Below are positions 34,281 through 42,665 of a DNA stretch of 64,000 bases, in pieces (the stretch's first letter is position 1; every line of letters begins with the position of its first letter). This stretch comes from an uncultured Lachnospiraceae bacterium (GTDB lineage: Bacteria; Bacillota; Clostridia; Lachnospirales; Lachnospiraceae). Under the pieces are notes generated by a model that had not been told where the DNA came from, made no database searches, and worked only from the letters and a program-made list of their open reading frames with translations. A program made the position numbers and the translations under genes. The DNA lies in the NCBI GenBank assembly GCA_910588815.1, contig CAJUQY010000011.1, forward strand, positions 8,745 through 72,744. The letters are read 5' to 3'.

Positions 34281-36317
34281 TTAAATTTCTCCTCCATCCA
34301 ACATCGTTTTAATGGTCTCTTTGACCCGCTCTTTCGCCTCTTCCACCGTGCAGTTCTTAAGCTGCGCCCCTGCCACGCTCATATGGCCGCCGCCGCCTAA
34401 TTTCTCCATAATGATCTGTACATTCACCTCGTCGATGGAACGGGCGCTTAAATAAATTTTATTCTGAAACTCCGTGAGGACGATCGACGCCTTGATTCCG
34501 ATAATATTCAAAAGCTCATTGGCCGCCTGCGCGCCGATAATTGTCGGGCTTTCCACCCCCTCCGCCGGACATACGCTGATGGCGAAGGCATTTTCAAAAA
34601 TTTCCGCACGGCGCACCGCCTCGGCCTTCGCCTTGTAATCCGACATGCTGTCCCGGAAAATTTTCCGCACCCTGGTCACGTCGGCCCCGTTTCTTCTGAG
34701 GAACGCCGCCGCCTCAAAGGTGCGCACCCCTGTCTTGTTCATGAAGTTATTCGTGTCAATGACAATACCGGAATACATGGCGTCCGCCTCGGCCTGACGG
34801 ATTCGGATATTATCCCCGATATACTGCAGGATCTCCGCCACCATCTCACAGGCAGAGGAGGCATAGGGCTCCACATAGGAGAGCACCGCTCCCATGATGC
34901 TGTCGCTGGTCTGCCTGTGGTGATCCAAAACCACCACAGTCGGAATCATACCGAGAAGCGGCGAGCATTCCGTAAGGCTTGGCCTGTTTACATCTACCAC
35001 TACCAGAAGAGCACTGTCATCCGCCAATGTGACAGCCCGCTCTCCCCGGACAAACATATCCTCCGGATAATCCGGATTATTCATAAAACGCTCCAGCACC
35101 GGGCGGACTGATGTGGTAATATCGTTGAGGACAATGTGCGCTTTTTTATTTAAAGTAACACAAGCCCGGTAAATGCCGATAGCCGCCCCCAGGGAATCCG
35201 CATCACCGATCTTATGTCCCATGATAAAGATTTTCTCTCTGGTCTCCAAAAGCTCCCGCAGGGCATGGGCTTTCACACGGGCCTTTACGCGGGTATTTTT
35301 CTCCTGGGACTGGGACTTCCCACCGTAATAATTGATGGTCTCTCCGTCCTTCACCACGGCCTGGTCGCCGCCCCTGCCAAGGGCCATGTCAATGGCCGTG
35401 CGGGCGTACTCATAATTCTGAATATAGCTTCCGCCTCCCATCCCCAAACCGATCGAAAGCGTCACAGCCATATCATTTCCGATATTAACTGTTTTCACAT
35501 CCTCCAGAAGCGAGAAGCGGGAAGCCGTCAAATTCTCCAAATATTGCTTTTTGATCGCGATAAAATACTTATCTTTCTCGATCTTTTTGACCACTCCGCC
35601 TATACTTGCAAAATACTTGTTGATCTTTCGGTCAATCAGCGCCACCAGCAGCGAACGCCGGACTTCCTCAATGCTTTCCAGCGCCTCCTCGTAATTATCC
35701 AGATAAATCAGGCCGGCCACCAGCTTCTGGTTTTCAATTTCCTGCTGGAACTGGATCTTCTCCGTCTCATCAAACAGGTACGCCGCAATCAGGCCCACAC
35801 GGAACCCGCCCTCCCGCTCCTTCTCTTCATCCACAGGCATATAAATATTTTTTAAATGAAGCCGGTAAAAACGATTCTCGTAGGCGACATCCCAGACGGC
35901 TTCCTCCTCAGACTCAGAAAAAGGATGGGAAGAAAGCTCCGGAAATAAGTCCGTGATACGCTTTCTGAGACTCTTCTCCTTCCGGACGACCATGCCAAAA
36001 GCCTTGTTAATCCAAAGTACCCTCCCCTGCTCGTCCAAAAGGGCATAGGGTACGTCCAAGTCCGACAGAAGCTGTTTCTGAATCTGTGCATGATTGACGG
36101 CGAAAAGCAATAGCTCCCGCATCACAAGGGGCCTTTTGGCAAAATAGAACCAGAAGGCAATCACCAGATAGACCACAACCAGGATCGTACAGATAAAACC
36201 GGCTTTCATGTCAAACACGTAAGCCACCGCCGTCATGGCAAGCACCAGAAGTCCCATATAAAGCGGCCAACCCAAAAAACCCTGCATCCACCCCTTTAAT
36301 TTCATATCATTCTTCAT
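34281..36317 (-). CDS. gdpP: Cyclic-di-AMP phosphodiesterase GdpP
   Basis: Membrane phosphodiesterase lowering c-di-AMP, 678 residues. Two N-terminal helices (about 15-60), PAS-like domain, degenerate GGDEF domain (no GGDEF signature, region 175-300), then DHH/DHHA1. DHH metal motifs: [24 protein letters not shown], and VIDTNNF; DHHA1 motif [12 protein letters not shown]. c-di-AMP controls osmotic and wall homeostasis and beta-lactam tolerance in Firmicutes. ATG 36317 follows AAGGAG by six bases. Confidence 0.95.
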   Translation of the reverse strand: MKNDMKLKGWMQGFLGWPLYMGLLVLAMTAVAYVFDMKAGFICTILVVVYLVIAFWFYFAKRPLVMRELLLFAVNHAQIQKQLLSDLDVPYALLDEQGRVLWINKAFGMVVRKEKSLRKRITDLFPELSSHPFSESEEEAVWDVAYENRFYRLHLKNIYMPVDEEKEREGGFRVGLIAAYLFDETEKIQFQQEIENQKLVAGLIYLDNYEEALESIEEVRRSLLVALIDRKINKYFASIGGVVKKIEKDKYFIAIKKQYLENLTASRFSLLEDVKTVNIGNDMAVTLSIGLGMGGGSYIQNYEYARTAIDMALGRGGDQAVVKDGETINYYGGKSQSQEKNTRVKARVKAHALRELLETREKIFIMGHKIGDADSLGAAIGIYRACVTLNKKAHIVLNDITTSVRPVLERFMNNPDYPEDMFVRGERAVTLADDSALLVVVDVNRPSLTECSPLLGMIPTVVVLDHHRQTSDSIMGAVLSYVEPYASSACEMVAEILQYIGDNIRIRQAEADAMYSGIVIDTNNFMNKTGVRTFEAAAFLRRNGADVTRVRKIFRDSMSDYKAKAEAVRRAEIFENAFAISVCPAEGVESPTIIGAQAANELLNIIGIKASIVLTEFQNKIYLSARSIDEVNVQIIMEKLGGGGHMSVAGAQLKNCTVEEAKERVKETIKTMLDGGEI

Positions 36318-36384
36318 ACGATTCTCCTTAAACAGGACCGGCTTTCTCCTCATCCAAAATCATCCAGCCGTTTTATTCCTTTTT

Positions 36385-36413
36385 ATTATAGGATATCGTC
36401 AATCTTTTTACAA
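36385..36413 (-). promoter_or_regulatory. Promoter for the gdpP-rplI-dnaB operon
   Basis: TTGTAA (36413-36408) and TATAAT (36390-36385), 17-base spacer, on the minus strand, about 65 bases before gdpP. Confidence 0.72.
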
Positions 36414-36496
36414 GGACTTTCCGTTCTGTTCATCCCTTCCTGCCTAAGGCCGTCTTCTCCAAAAATAAGCTTCCGCCCGATACGGACCTCTCCGGC

Positions 36497-38317
36497 CTAC
36501 AGGGATATCGTCTCAAAAATGTGGAACACATCTAACGCCCCATAACCGGAAGACCGATTGGGATAGGAAGCGGCCTGGCTCCTGATTGCCCCCCGTATCA
36601 TCAGACTTTTAATATCCTTATTTCTCATTCCCCTGTAATTCCCCTGCAAAAGGCCCCATTCCAGAAGAAGCGCAGCCGCGCCGGCCCCGTGGGCCGCAGC
36701 TATACTGGTTCCGCTCTTCACACCGAAACGTCCTCCCGGCAGCGCCCCGTAAATATCCACCCCCGGCGCCACCAGATCCGGCTTGATTCGATCCGTCCTG
36801 GTAAACCCCCTGCCGGAATGAATATAGATACTGTTTTGCCTGTGGTTATCTGCCCCGAAGGTGATGGGGCCTTCCGCCGATGAAGGCACGGTCAGAGTCG
36901 TGTCCGGATTGGGTCTCAAAAATTCTGTGTCTTCTTCTACAAAACCTTCTATGGGGAGCCAGACGTGAAAGCGCCCGTCCGTATATACTTCATTGTAGAC
37001 CACCAAGGTCCAGATACCCGGCGTCGGATCTGCCATGCGTATCCGCACCACCGTGCTGCCTGATTCCTGCTCAATCAGCTGGTAATCCACATAAATCACC
37101 GTTTTTTCCATCGTAAACTGGAAAACACTGTTCAGATTCAGCCGCGGGACGACTCTTGCCGTGCTTTCTCCCGTGGGAGAAAGAATCTGTACGCTGTAGA
37201 CTTCAGGGGCCTCGGCCCAAAGCTCCATGGTGATGCCGTTCTCATTCCGTGGAACGCGGATCTCTATATAGTCGTTCCCCCCCTCGGCGTTAATTTTCCC
37301 AAAATAGTGGTGGGCCCTGTTGGCCTCGTTCCCCGCCGCAATCACCACTGCACTGCCGATCTGCTTTGTCGCCGTGTTCAGCATGCATCCCAGGGGGGCG
37401 CTCCCCGCATGGTCTCCCCAGTTGGTACCCACCCCGACCAGTATCACAAGGGGCATGGAAAGTCTTCTGGCCAGCTCTGTCAAGTAACGGACTCCCATCA
37501 TCAGATCCGTCTCCTGATAAGCGACAGCGCCCTCTTTAATCAGATAATAGTCTCTCAGATATTTCTTGGCAGGCTTCAGCTTTACCATGGCGAGGGATGC
37601 CTCCGGAGCCGCCCCCGTAAACTCTTCCTCCGGCAGATCGCTCCCCGCCGCTATGGAGGCCAAAAAGGTCCCATGGCCGTCCTCATCCACTGTGGGCACC
37701 AGGGAAAGCCCCTCCGACGAGGCGACGGCCGCGTCTATCTCTTCCTTTGTGTACTCGCTGCCGTACTGAAATCCTTCCGGCAGGCTTCCCGTCTGGATTG
37801 TCTGATCCCAGATCCTCAAAATCCTGGTCTTTCCGGCCGCGTCCATAAACACAGGATTCCTGTAATCAATCCCCGTGTCAATCAGGCCAATCAGTACACC
37901 TGCGCCGGTAAGGTTTAACACCGGCTGATTCCTGGCCCGGAGAATGCCCGAGGCTTCCATATTAGTCACATCCATCAGGCCATAGAGCCTTGGGATCGCC
38001 GCATAATTATAAAACTGGACCGACAAAGGCGGCAAAAGCTCCTTGCTCACATGGATGACCGCCGTATTGCCCGATGCCTGCTGCACGCAAAACAACCGCG
38101 GCAGAGCCGTATCCGTCTCGTACAGGTCGGAGGGAAAAATGAAATCCTCATAATCCTCTGACAGAATCCTCTCCCTGCACTCTGCCGTCTCCGCAGAGAC
38201 CTCATCTCCCGGCAGGGCCGTCTGTGACAAAACCTTCTTCTCTTCCCTCTGAGCCTGCCTCTCCCGCGCTTTATCAATCTGCTTTCTTTTTATTTCTCCG
38301 GTCTGCTCTCTCCTCAT
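36497..38317 (-). CDS. S8 (subtilisin-like) peptidase, Csp-like
   Basis: 606-residue subtilase without a signal peptide. Catalytic residues all present: Asp in IGLIDTGIDYRN, His in DEDGHGTFLASI, Ser in SGTSIAAAHGAG; the oxyanion Asn is in IAAGNEANRAHH. An insert domain of about 190 residues, rich in beta strands, sits between the Asn and Ser motifs, as in clostridial Csp germination proteases and related cytoplasmic subtilases. N-terminus is highly charged (about 40 residues of Arg/Lys/Glu/Gln). Lies 35 bases downstream of clpX on the same strand, hinting at co-expression. Confidence 0.88.
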   Translation of the reverse strand: MRREQTGEIKRKQIDKARERQAQREEKKVLSQTALPGDEVSAETAECRERILSEDYEDFIFPSDLYETDTALPRLFCVQQASGNTAVIHVSKELLPPLSVQFYNYAAIPRLYGLMDVTNMEASGILRARNQPVLNLTGAGVLIGLIDTGIDYRNPVFMDAAGKTRILRIWDQTIQTGSLPEGFQYGSEYTKEEIDAAVASSEGLSLVPTVDEDGHGTFLASIAAGSDLPEEEFTGAAPEASLAMVKLKPAKKYLRDYYLIKEGAVAYQETDLMMGVRYLTELARRLSMPLVILVGVGTNWGDHAGSAPLGCMLNTATKQIGSAVVIAAGNEANRAHHYFGKINAEGGNDYIEIRVPRNENGITMELWAEAPEVYSVQILSPTGESTARVVPRLNLNSVFQFTMEKTVIYVDYQLIEQESGSTVVRIRMADPTPGIWTLVVYNEVYTDGRFHVWLPIEGFVEEDTEFLRPNPDTTLTVPSSAEGPITFGADNHRQNSIYIHSGRGFTRTDRIKPDLVAPGVDIYGALPGGRFGVKSGTSIAAAHGAGAAALLLEWGLLQGNYRGMRNKDIKSLMIRGAIRSQAASYPNRSSGYGALDVFHIFETISL

Positions 38318-38351
38318 TGATTCAGGCCTTCCAGCTTTTCATCATATCAGT

Positions 38352-39965
38352 TTATGCCTGAACTCCCAGCCTCATAACCCCCCGCAGGTCAATCAGAGGC
38401 CCGCCCGTCTTGTCAATGTAGGATTTCGTGATGGTCACCCTCCCGATATTGTCGTCCTTCGGGATCTCATACATGATGTCCAGCATATACTCCTCCAGGA
38501 TCGCCCGGAGGGCTCTGGCCCCCGTATGCCGTTCCAGCGCCTTCTCGGCAATGGACTCTAAAGCCTCATCCTCAAACACCAGCTGGACCTCGTCCATCTG
38601 AAGAAGTTTCTCATATTGTCTGAGAATGGCGTTTTTCGGTTCTTTCAGAATGCGCACCATAAACTCCTTGGTCAGCGCTTCCAGGGAAACAATGATCGGA
38701 AGCCGTCCCAGAAATTCAGGAATCATACCGAATTTCTTTAAATCCTCCACCTCTGCCTTACACAAAAGATTCTCCTCTTTGTCATATTTATCCTTGAGCT
38801 CTGCCCGGAATCCGATGGATGATTCCTTGTTCAGGCGCTCCTTGATGATCTCCTCCAGATCCGGAAACGCGCCGCCGCAGATAAAAAGAATATTGCTGGT
38901 ATTTACCGTGGTCATCGGCACCATGGCATTCTTGCTGTTGGAGCCCACCGGCACCTCCACCTCGCTGCCCTCTAACATTTTAAGGAGCTCCTGCTGAACC
39001 GACTCCCCGCTGACATCTCTGGTGTTGGTGTTGCGCTTTTTCGCGATCTTGTCAATCTCGTCGATGTAGATAATACCCTGCTCTGCCTTCTCCACATCAT
39101 TCCCGGACGCTGAAAGAAGTTTGGACACCACGCTCTCAATGTCATCACCGATATAACCTGCCTCCGTCAGGGAAGTGGCATCGGCAATGGCCAGAGGAAC
39201 GTTCAAAAGTCTGGCCAGGGTCTTTACCAGATAGGTCTTCCCGCTTCCCGTGGGGCCGAGAAGCAGCATGTTGGATTTCTCGATTTCCACGCCGTCCTCC
39301 CCGTCGGCCGCAACCCGTTTATAGTGATTGTATACCGCCACGGAAATGGCCTTCTTCGCCTGATCCTGTCCCACCACATACTCATCCAGCATCCGTTTAA
39401 TTTCATGGGGCGCCGGAATTGTCCGGCGGTCAAAGGGCACCTTTTCCTTTTTCGCTTTTTTCTTCTTTTTCAGCCGCTGCCTCTGGGGAATTTCCCGCTC
39501 TCCGCCCATCAAATCGGAAAGATTGATAAAACCCACCCCCGGCAGATTGGCAAGAGCAGACAGATCAACGGCGCCGGGCCGCCCGCCGGGGGCATCGCCA
39601 TCCCCGGAAGCCCCCTCAGTCTCGGAGGCGCCGCCTCCCTCCGGCTTCCCTTCTTCCCCGGAATCTCTGTCCTTAAGGCTGCCGTCCCCCGAGCTGTTCC
39701 CGGAAGGATTTTTGCCGCCATATACGCTGTTTCCGGAAAGATCGCCCAGCCCCGAGAAATTCAGCCCCGAAATAGAACCGTTCTGCTCAAAACTGTCAAA
39801 CGCCTTCTGCATGCATTCCGGGCAGATGCTTATATTCCCCGGCATGGTAATCATCTTATTGGTTCGGCTCTCCGGCCTCCTGCACACAAAGCAGACTTTC
39901 TCATATTCTTCCTCTGCATTCTCATCCTGCAGTCCTTCTTTTGTTTCATCATATTGATTAGACAT
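38352..39965 (-). CDS. clpX: ATP-dependent protease ATPase ClpX with extended linker
   Basis: AAA+ unfoldase that feeds ClpP, 537 residues against the usual 410-430. N-terminal zinc domain with Cys25, Cys28, Cys48, Cys51 (CFVC, CPEC). Then an unusual approximately 120-residue linker rich in Gly, Ser, Asp and Glu, ending in a Lys-rich stretch (KKKKKAKKEK, residues 167-176), before the AAA+ core. Walker A LLLGPTGSGKTYL, pore loop EAGYIGDDIE, Walker B GIIYIDEIDKIA, and the ClpP-docking loop SSIGFRAEL are intact. No clpP adjoins. ATG 39965 chosen because AGAGGAG lies upstream. Confidence 0.93.
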   Translation of the reverse strand: MSNQYDETKEGLQDENAEEEYEKVCFVCRRPESRTNKMITMPGNISICPECMQKAFDSFEQNGSISGLNFSGLGDLSGNSVYGGKNPSGNSSGDGSLKDRDSGEEGKPEGGGASETEGASGDGDAPGGRPGAVDLSALANLPGVGFINLSDLMGGEREIPQRQRLKKKKKAKKEKVPFDRRTIPAPHEIKRMLDEYVVGQDQAKKAISVAVYNHYKRVAADGEDGVEIEKSNMLLLGPTGSGKTYLVKTLARLLNVPLAIADATSLTEAGYIGDDIESVVSKLLSASGNDVEKAEQGIIYIDEIDKIAKKRNTNTRDVSGESVQQELLKMLEGSEVEVPVGSNSKNAMVPMTTVNTSNILFICGGAFPDLEEIIKERLNKESSIGFRAELKDKYDKEENLLCKAEVEDLKKFGMIPEFLGRLPIIVSLEALTKEFMVRILKEPKNAILRQYEKLLQMDEVQLVFEDEALESIAEKALERHTGARALRAILEEYMLDIMYEIPKDDNIGRVTITKSYIDKTGGPLIDLRGVMRLGVQA

Positions 39966-39995
39966 AAATTTCTCCTCTTTTTGCGCTCTTGTTTT

Positions 39996-40024
39996 ATTAT
40001 ATATGAGATGTACCGACGGGACAA
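39996..40024 (-). promoter_or_regulatory. Promoter for clpX
   Basis: TTGTCC (40024-40019) and TATAAT (40001-39996) with a 17-base spacer on the minus strand, about 30 bases upstream of clpX. No CtsR-type or CIRCE repeat was seen. Confidence 0.7.
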
Positions 40025-40081
40025 GTAAACTTTTTGTGAACCGGCAAAAGGGATGAATGCGAAGCCTGCGCAACGCAAAGG

Positions 40082-40114
40082 GCCTGCAGCGCTCATTTTC
40101 GAAACGCTGCAGGC
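40082..40114 (-). terminator. Hairpin after the HtrA gene, possible terminator
   Basis: GCCTGCAGCG and CGCTGCAGGC form a 10-bp perfect stem with a 13-base loop, about 27 bases beyond the stop. The minus-strand tail CCCTTTGCG is only weakly T-rich. Confidence 0.5.
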
Positions 40115-40140
40115 TGTACCTCATGCCCTGTCGGAATCTA

Positions 40141-41547
40141 TCAATTCTGATCCGGAATGGTTCGGTTCTCCTGCCCCTGATAATCCCTCCGATAACCCAG
40201 GGAAACCGAAATCTTCTTCTCCACATATTCGTTGTTTTCCAGACGCTGTACGGTCAATTCGATTTCCGTACCGCCCGCATAATAGGAAAGCATTGTTTTT
40301 AATTCGTTCATGGAAGAAACTCTGCTTCCCTCAACAGCTGTGATGATGTCCCGCTCCATCAGGTCGGAAGATGCCGCCGGGCCGTCCTCAACCAGACTGT
40401 AGACATATACACCCTCCGGCATATTATACTGCTTTGCATTGCTTCCATTCATATCTACGCCGTTGATCCCCAGCCAGGAAGCGTCTTCCTCCTCCACCGC
40501 CTGTCTGGTCTGCTTCGTCATCAAGCTGTAAATGATCTCCTCGGCCTCCGACACAGGGATAGCAAATCCCATACCTTCCACGTCCTCGCTGGAATATTTG
40601 GCCGAATTGATTCCGATCAGCTCTCCTTTCATATTTAACAAAGCGCCGCCGCTGTTTCCGGGATTGATGGCCGCGTCTGTCTGAAGCAAGGTAAGGGTCC
40701 GATTGTCAATGGTCACCTCCCGGCTCAGTGCGCTGACATGTCCATAGGTCAGCGACTGTCCATATCCCAAAGCATTTCCGATGGCAATCACTTCATCACC
40801 CACCCGCAGGGCATTGGAATCTCCAAGGGTCGCAATCTTGATCGCCCCAAGGGTATCCGCACTCATGGACTCCAGAGGAACCGCAATCACCGCCAGGTCA
40901 TTATCCTCGGCAGTCCCCTTCACCTGGGCCTCCGCCGTATTTCCGTCCGCAAATGTCACAGTCAGGGAATCCGCCCCGTCGATCACATGGTAATTGGTGA
41001 GGACCAGAAGCTCTGTCTCGTTCTGTCCGACAATGATACCGGAGCCGCTCCCGGACATTTCCCGGTTTCCGCCGCCGTATCCGTAAAAGAAGTAGTCTTC
41101 CCAGCTGTTGCTTTCATACATTCTGGTGTTGGTAATAGCCACGATAGAAGGCATGGCATTCTCCGCCACATCGGCAACTATATTCCCGGAGGAATTGCTT
41201 TCGCCTGTGCTGGTGGGGGTCGTCTCCGCCGTCTCGATCTTTGTCACCTTTGTCTCCTCCGGGGCATTGGCGGCATCTACAGCATCCTGGAGCTTCCTCT
41301 CATAGCCGCTGACCTTCATGACGCCGATGAAAGCCCCGGCCCCCGCGCCGCCGAAGAGGGCTCCGCAGAGAAGGAAGACACCCAGCTTCTTAAAGAACCC
41401 GCCGCCCTTTCTCTTCTTCTTTTCCGGCTTCTTGATGGATGCCGGCTCAATGGGGTCTGTCGGTATATACGTGTACACAGAAGATTGGGAATTGTTTTCC
41501 CGGTCACTTGCATTCTGAAAACTGTTATTTTCATAATAATCGTTCAT
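40141..41547 (-). CDS. HtrA/DegP-like S1C serine protease
   Basis: Membrane-anchored quality-control protease, 468 residues. Cytoplasmic Asn-rich N-terminus, one membrane helix (about residues 48-68, LGVFLLCGALFGGAGAGAFI), trypsin-like domain with His in LTNYHVIDGA, Asp in EDNDLAVIAV, Ser in NPGNSGGALLN, then one PDZ domain (SSDLMERDIITAVEGSRV). ATG 41547 has AAAGGA upstream. Likely degrades misfolded exported proteins. Divergent in function from, but next to, clpX and a subtilase. Confidence 0.94.
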   Translation of the reverse strand: MNDYYENNSFQNASDRENNSQSSVYTYIPTDPIEPASIKKPEKKKRKGGGFFKKLGVFLLCGALFGGAGAGAFIGVMKVSGYERKLQDAVDAANAPEETKVTKIETAETTPTSTGESNSSGNIVADVAENAMPSIVAITNTRMYESNSWEDYFFYGYGGGNREMSGSGSGIIVGQNETELLVLTNYHVIDGADSLTVTFADGNTAEAQVKGTAEDNDLAVIAVPLESMSADTLGAIKIATLGDSNALRVGDEVIAIGNALGYGQSLTYGHVSALSREVTIDNRTLTLLQTDAAINPGNSGGALLNMKGELIGINSAKYSSEDVEGMGFAIPVSEAEEIIYSLMTKQTRQAVEEEDASWLGINGVDMNGSNAKQYNMPEGVYVYSLVEDGPAASSDLMERDIITAVEGSRVSSMNELKTMLSYYAGGTEIELTVQRLENNEYVEKKISVSLGYRRDYQGQENRTIPDQN

Positions 41548-41687
41548 ATTGATTCTGTCCTTTCTCAAATTATCCGGTTCCTGTTTTCAAACGGTCTTGT
41601 TTTTTCTGTATGGCTTTAGGATACCAGTCAAATGTGATAAAACTGTGTTGTAACCGTGAAGAAATATTGATTTTTTCCTGTGTAGAC

Positions 41688-41711
41688 AAAAACGGAGGGC
41701 ATAACCCTCCG
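41688..41711 (-). terminator. Terminator of the repeat-bearing membrane protein gene
   Basis: On the minus strand CGGAGGG pairs with CCCTCCG across a five-base loop, then TTTTTG. It begins eight bases after the stop codon. Confidence 0.85.
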
Positions 41712-41718
41712 CTTACTT

Positions 41719-42195
41719 TTAATTTCCTGTCTCGCTCTCCCCGGCGGCCGTCGTCTCCTGTGCCGCTTCCGTTTCTCCGGAAGTCTCCGTCTCCTGTGCC
41801 GCTTCCGTTTCTCCGGAAGTCTCCGTCTCCTGTGCCGCCTCCGTTTCTCCGGAAGTCTCCGTCTCCTGTGCCGCCTCCGTCGTCTGGTCAGCCTCGCTCT
41901 CCTGTGCTTCTGTTTCGTCTCCGCCTTCCGAAACGCTCTCCGTCTCTTCCGTGAGGATACCTGCCATGTCCTGAACTACCAGCGAAGTGCTGGAATAATC
42001 CGGCTTCGCGTTCTGGATCTTAATATACTGGTTGCGGATGGTGAAGCCGATCCCCGTTCCCACTCCGGCGATCACCACGACTACAATCGCAATGGTGAAC
42101 GCCTTCATGCGCTTCCTCTGCTTCCGCTCCTTCTCCACCAATTCCTTCCGCTTTGCTTTCTGCTCTTTATACTGATCTACTTTTCGCTGACTCAT
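41719..42195 (-). CDS. Single-pass membrane protein with C-terminal Thr/Glu-rich repeats
   Basis: 158 residues, not recognised as a named family. A strongly basic and coiled N-terminus (KVDQYKEQKAKRKELVEKER), one helix at about 32-52 (FTIAIVVVVIAGVGTGIGF), a short conserved-looking extracytoplasmic part (NQYIKIQNAKPDY), and a disordered acidic tail with three and a half copies of TEAAQETETSGE. Positive-inside rule places the tail outside. Could be a wall-associated or translocation-linked factor; function unknown. Confidence 0.75.
   Translation of the reverse strand: MSQRKVDQYKEQKAKRKELVEKERKQRKRMKAFTIAIVVVVIAGVGTGIGFTIRNQYIKIQNAKPDYSSTSLVVQDMAGILTEETESVSEGGDETEAQESEADQTTEAAQETETSGETEAAQETETSGETEAAQETETSGETEAAQETTAAGESETGN
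41753..41880 (-). repeat. 36-bp tandem coding repeat, about 3.5 copies
   Basis: Units at 41753-41788, 41789-41824, 41825-41860 and a partial 41861-41880. Near-identical DNA (only the GCTTCC/GCCTCC position differs) encodes TEAAQETETSGE. Copy number is likely to vary by slippage. Confidence 0.9.
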
Positions 42196-42270
42196 AACAA
42201 TAAAATCCCTTTCCCTGCAAATTCCGGCCGGAAGCCCTTCACGGTCATATCCCCCGGCCAGTCCTCCGTT

Positions 42271-42299
42271 ATCATAGCATATTTCCTTTTATTATTCAA
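42271..42299 (-). promoter_or_regulatory. Promoter for the repeat-bearing membrane protein gene
   Basis: TTGAAT (42299-42294) and TATGAT (42276-42271), 17-base spacer, on the minus strand. A short direct repeat, CTTTCATTGAT twice (about 42370-42391), lies upstream. Confidence 0.65.
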
Positions 42300-42383
42300 G
42301 AGTCTGCATTTTATGTTTTCATTTTGAGCAGTCGAAATTATTTCTTCTATAGGTGACGGCTGTCAAACCCTTTCATTGATCTT

Positions 42384-42656
42384 TCATTGATATTGTGATA
42401 ACAATCCCCTTAATTCTTCCGTACATTTAAACATAATTATAAAGGCATCTCTCAAATAAGATTCATCCTCAGAAATAATTGCATGACCAGAATGTTCCTG
42501 ATCGAAGGGAAAAAAGGTATAGGTATTGGCCCGTATTTCCCTGCCCGATCCCTCTCCGTACATCGTCCATTTGATAGGATTTTCATAATAAAAGGTAACC
42601 TTGAACGTATCTTTCGGTTCTTTATCTAAATATAAAAGATTTCTCAGAATATGCAT
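42384..42656 (-). CDS. Hypothetical protein, 90 aa
   Basis: Open frame in an A/T-rich patch between the ABC exporter (stop ten bases away) and the repeat-bearing gene. Visible: EPKDTFKVTFYYENPIKWTMYG and a helical end FKCTEELRGLLSQY. No membrane segment. The ribosome-binding site is weak (GAGG abuts the ATG), so the exact start and even its expression are uncertain. No family recognised. Confidence 0.45.
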   Translation of the reverse strand: MHILRNLLYLDKEPKDTFKVTFYYENPIKWTMYGEGSGREIRANTYTFFPFDQEHSGHAIISEDESYLRDAFIIMFKCTEELRGLLSQYQ

Positions 42657-42665
42657 CCTCTATCG

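Noticed and set aside
34281..36317. Active diguanylate cyclase in GdpP
   Set aside because: The GGDEF-like region lacks the catalytic GGDEF signature, as is usual for GdpP.
40027..40226. N-terminal extension of ClpX in the open frame upstream of 39965
   Set aside because: It is Arg/Phe-rich, crosses the clpX promoter and the HtrA stop, and the real start has its own ribosome-binding site.
41753..41880. Regular 36-bp repeats as a possible CRISPR array
   Set aside because: There are no spacers; the units are contiguous and in frame inside a coding region.
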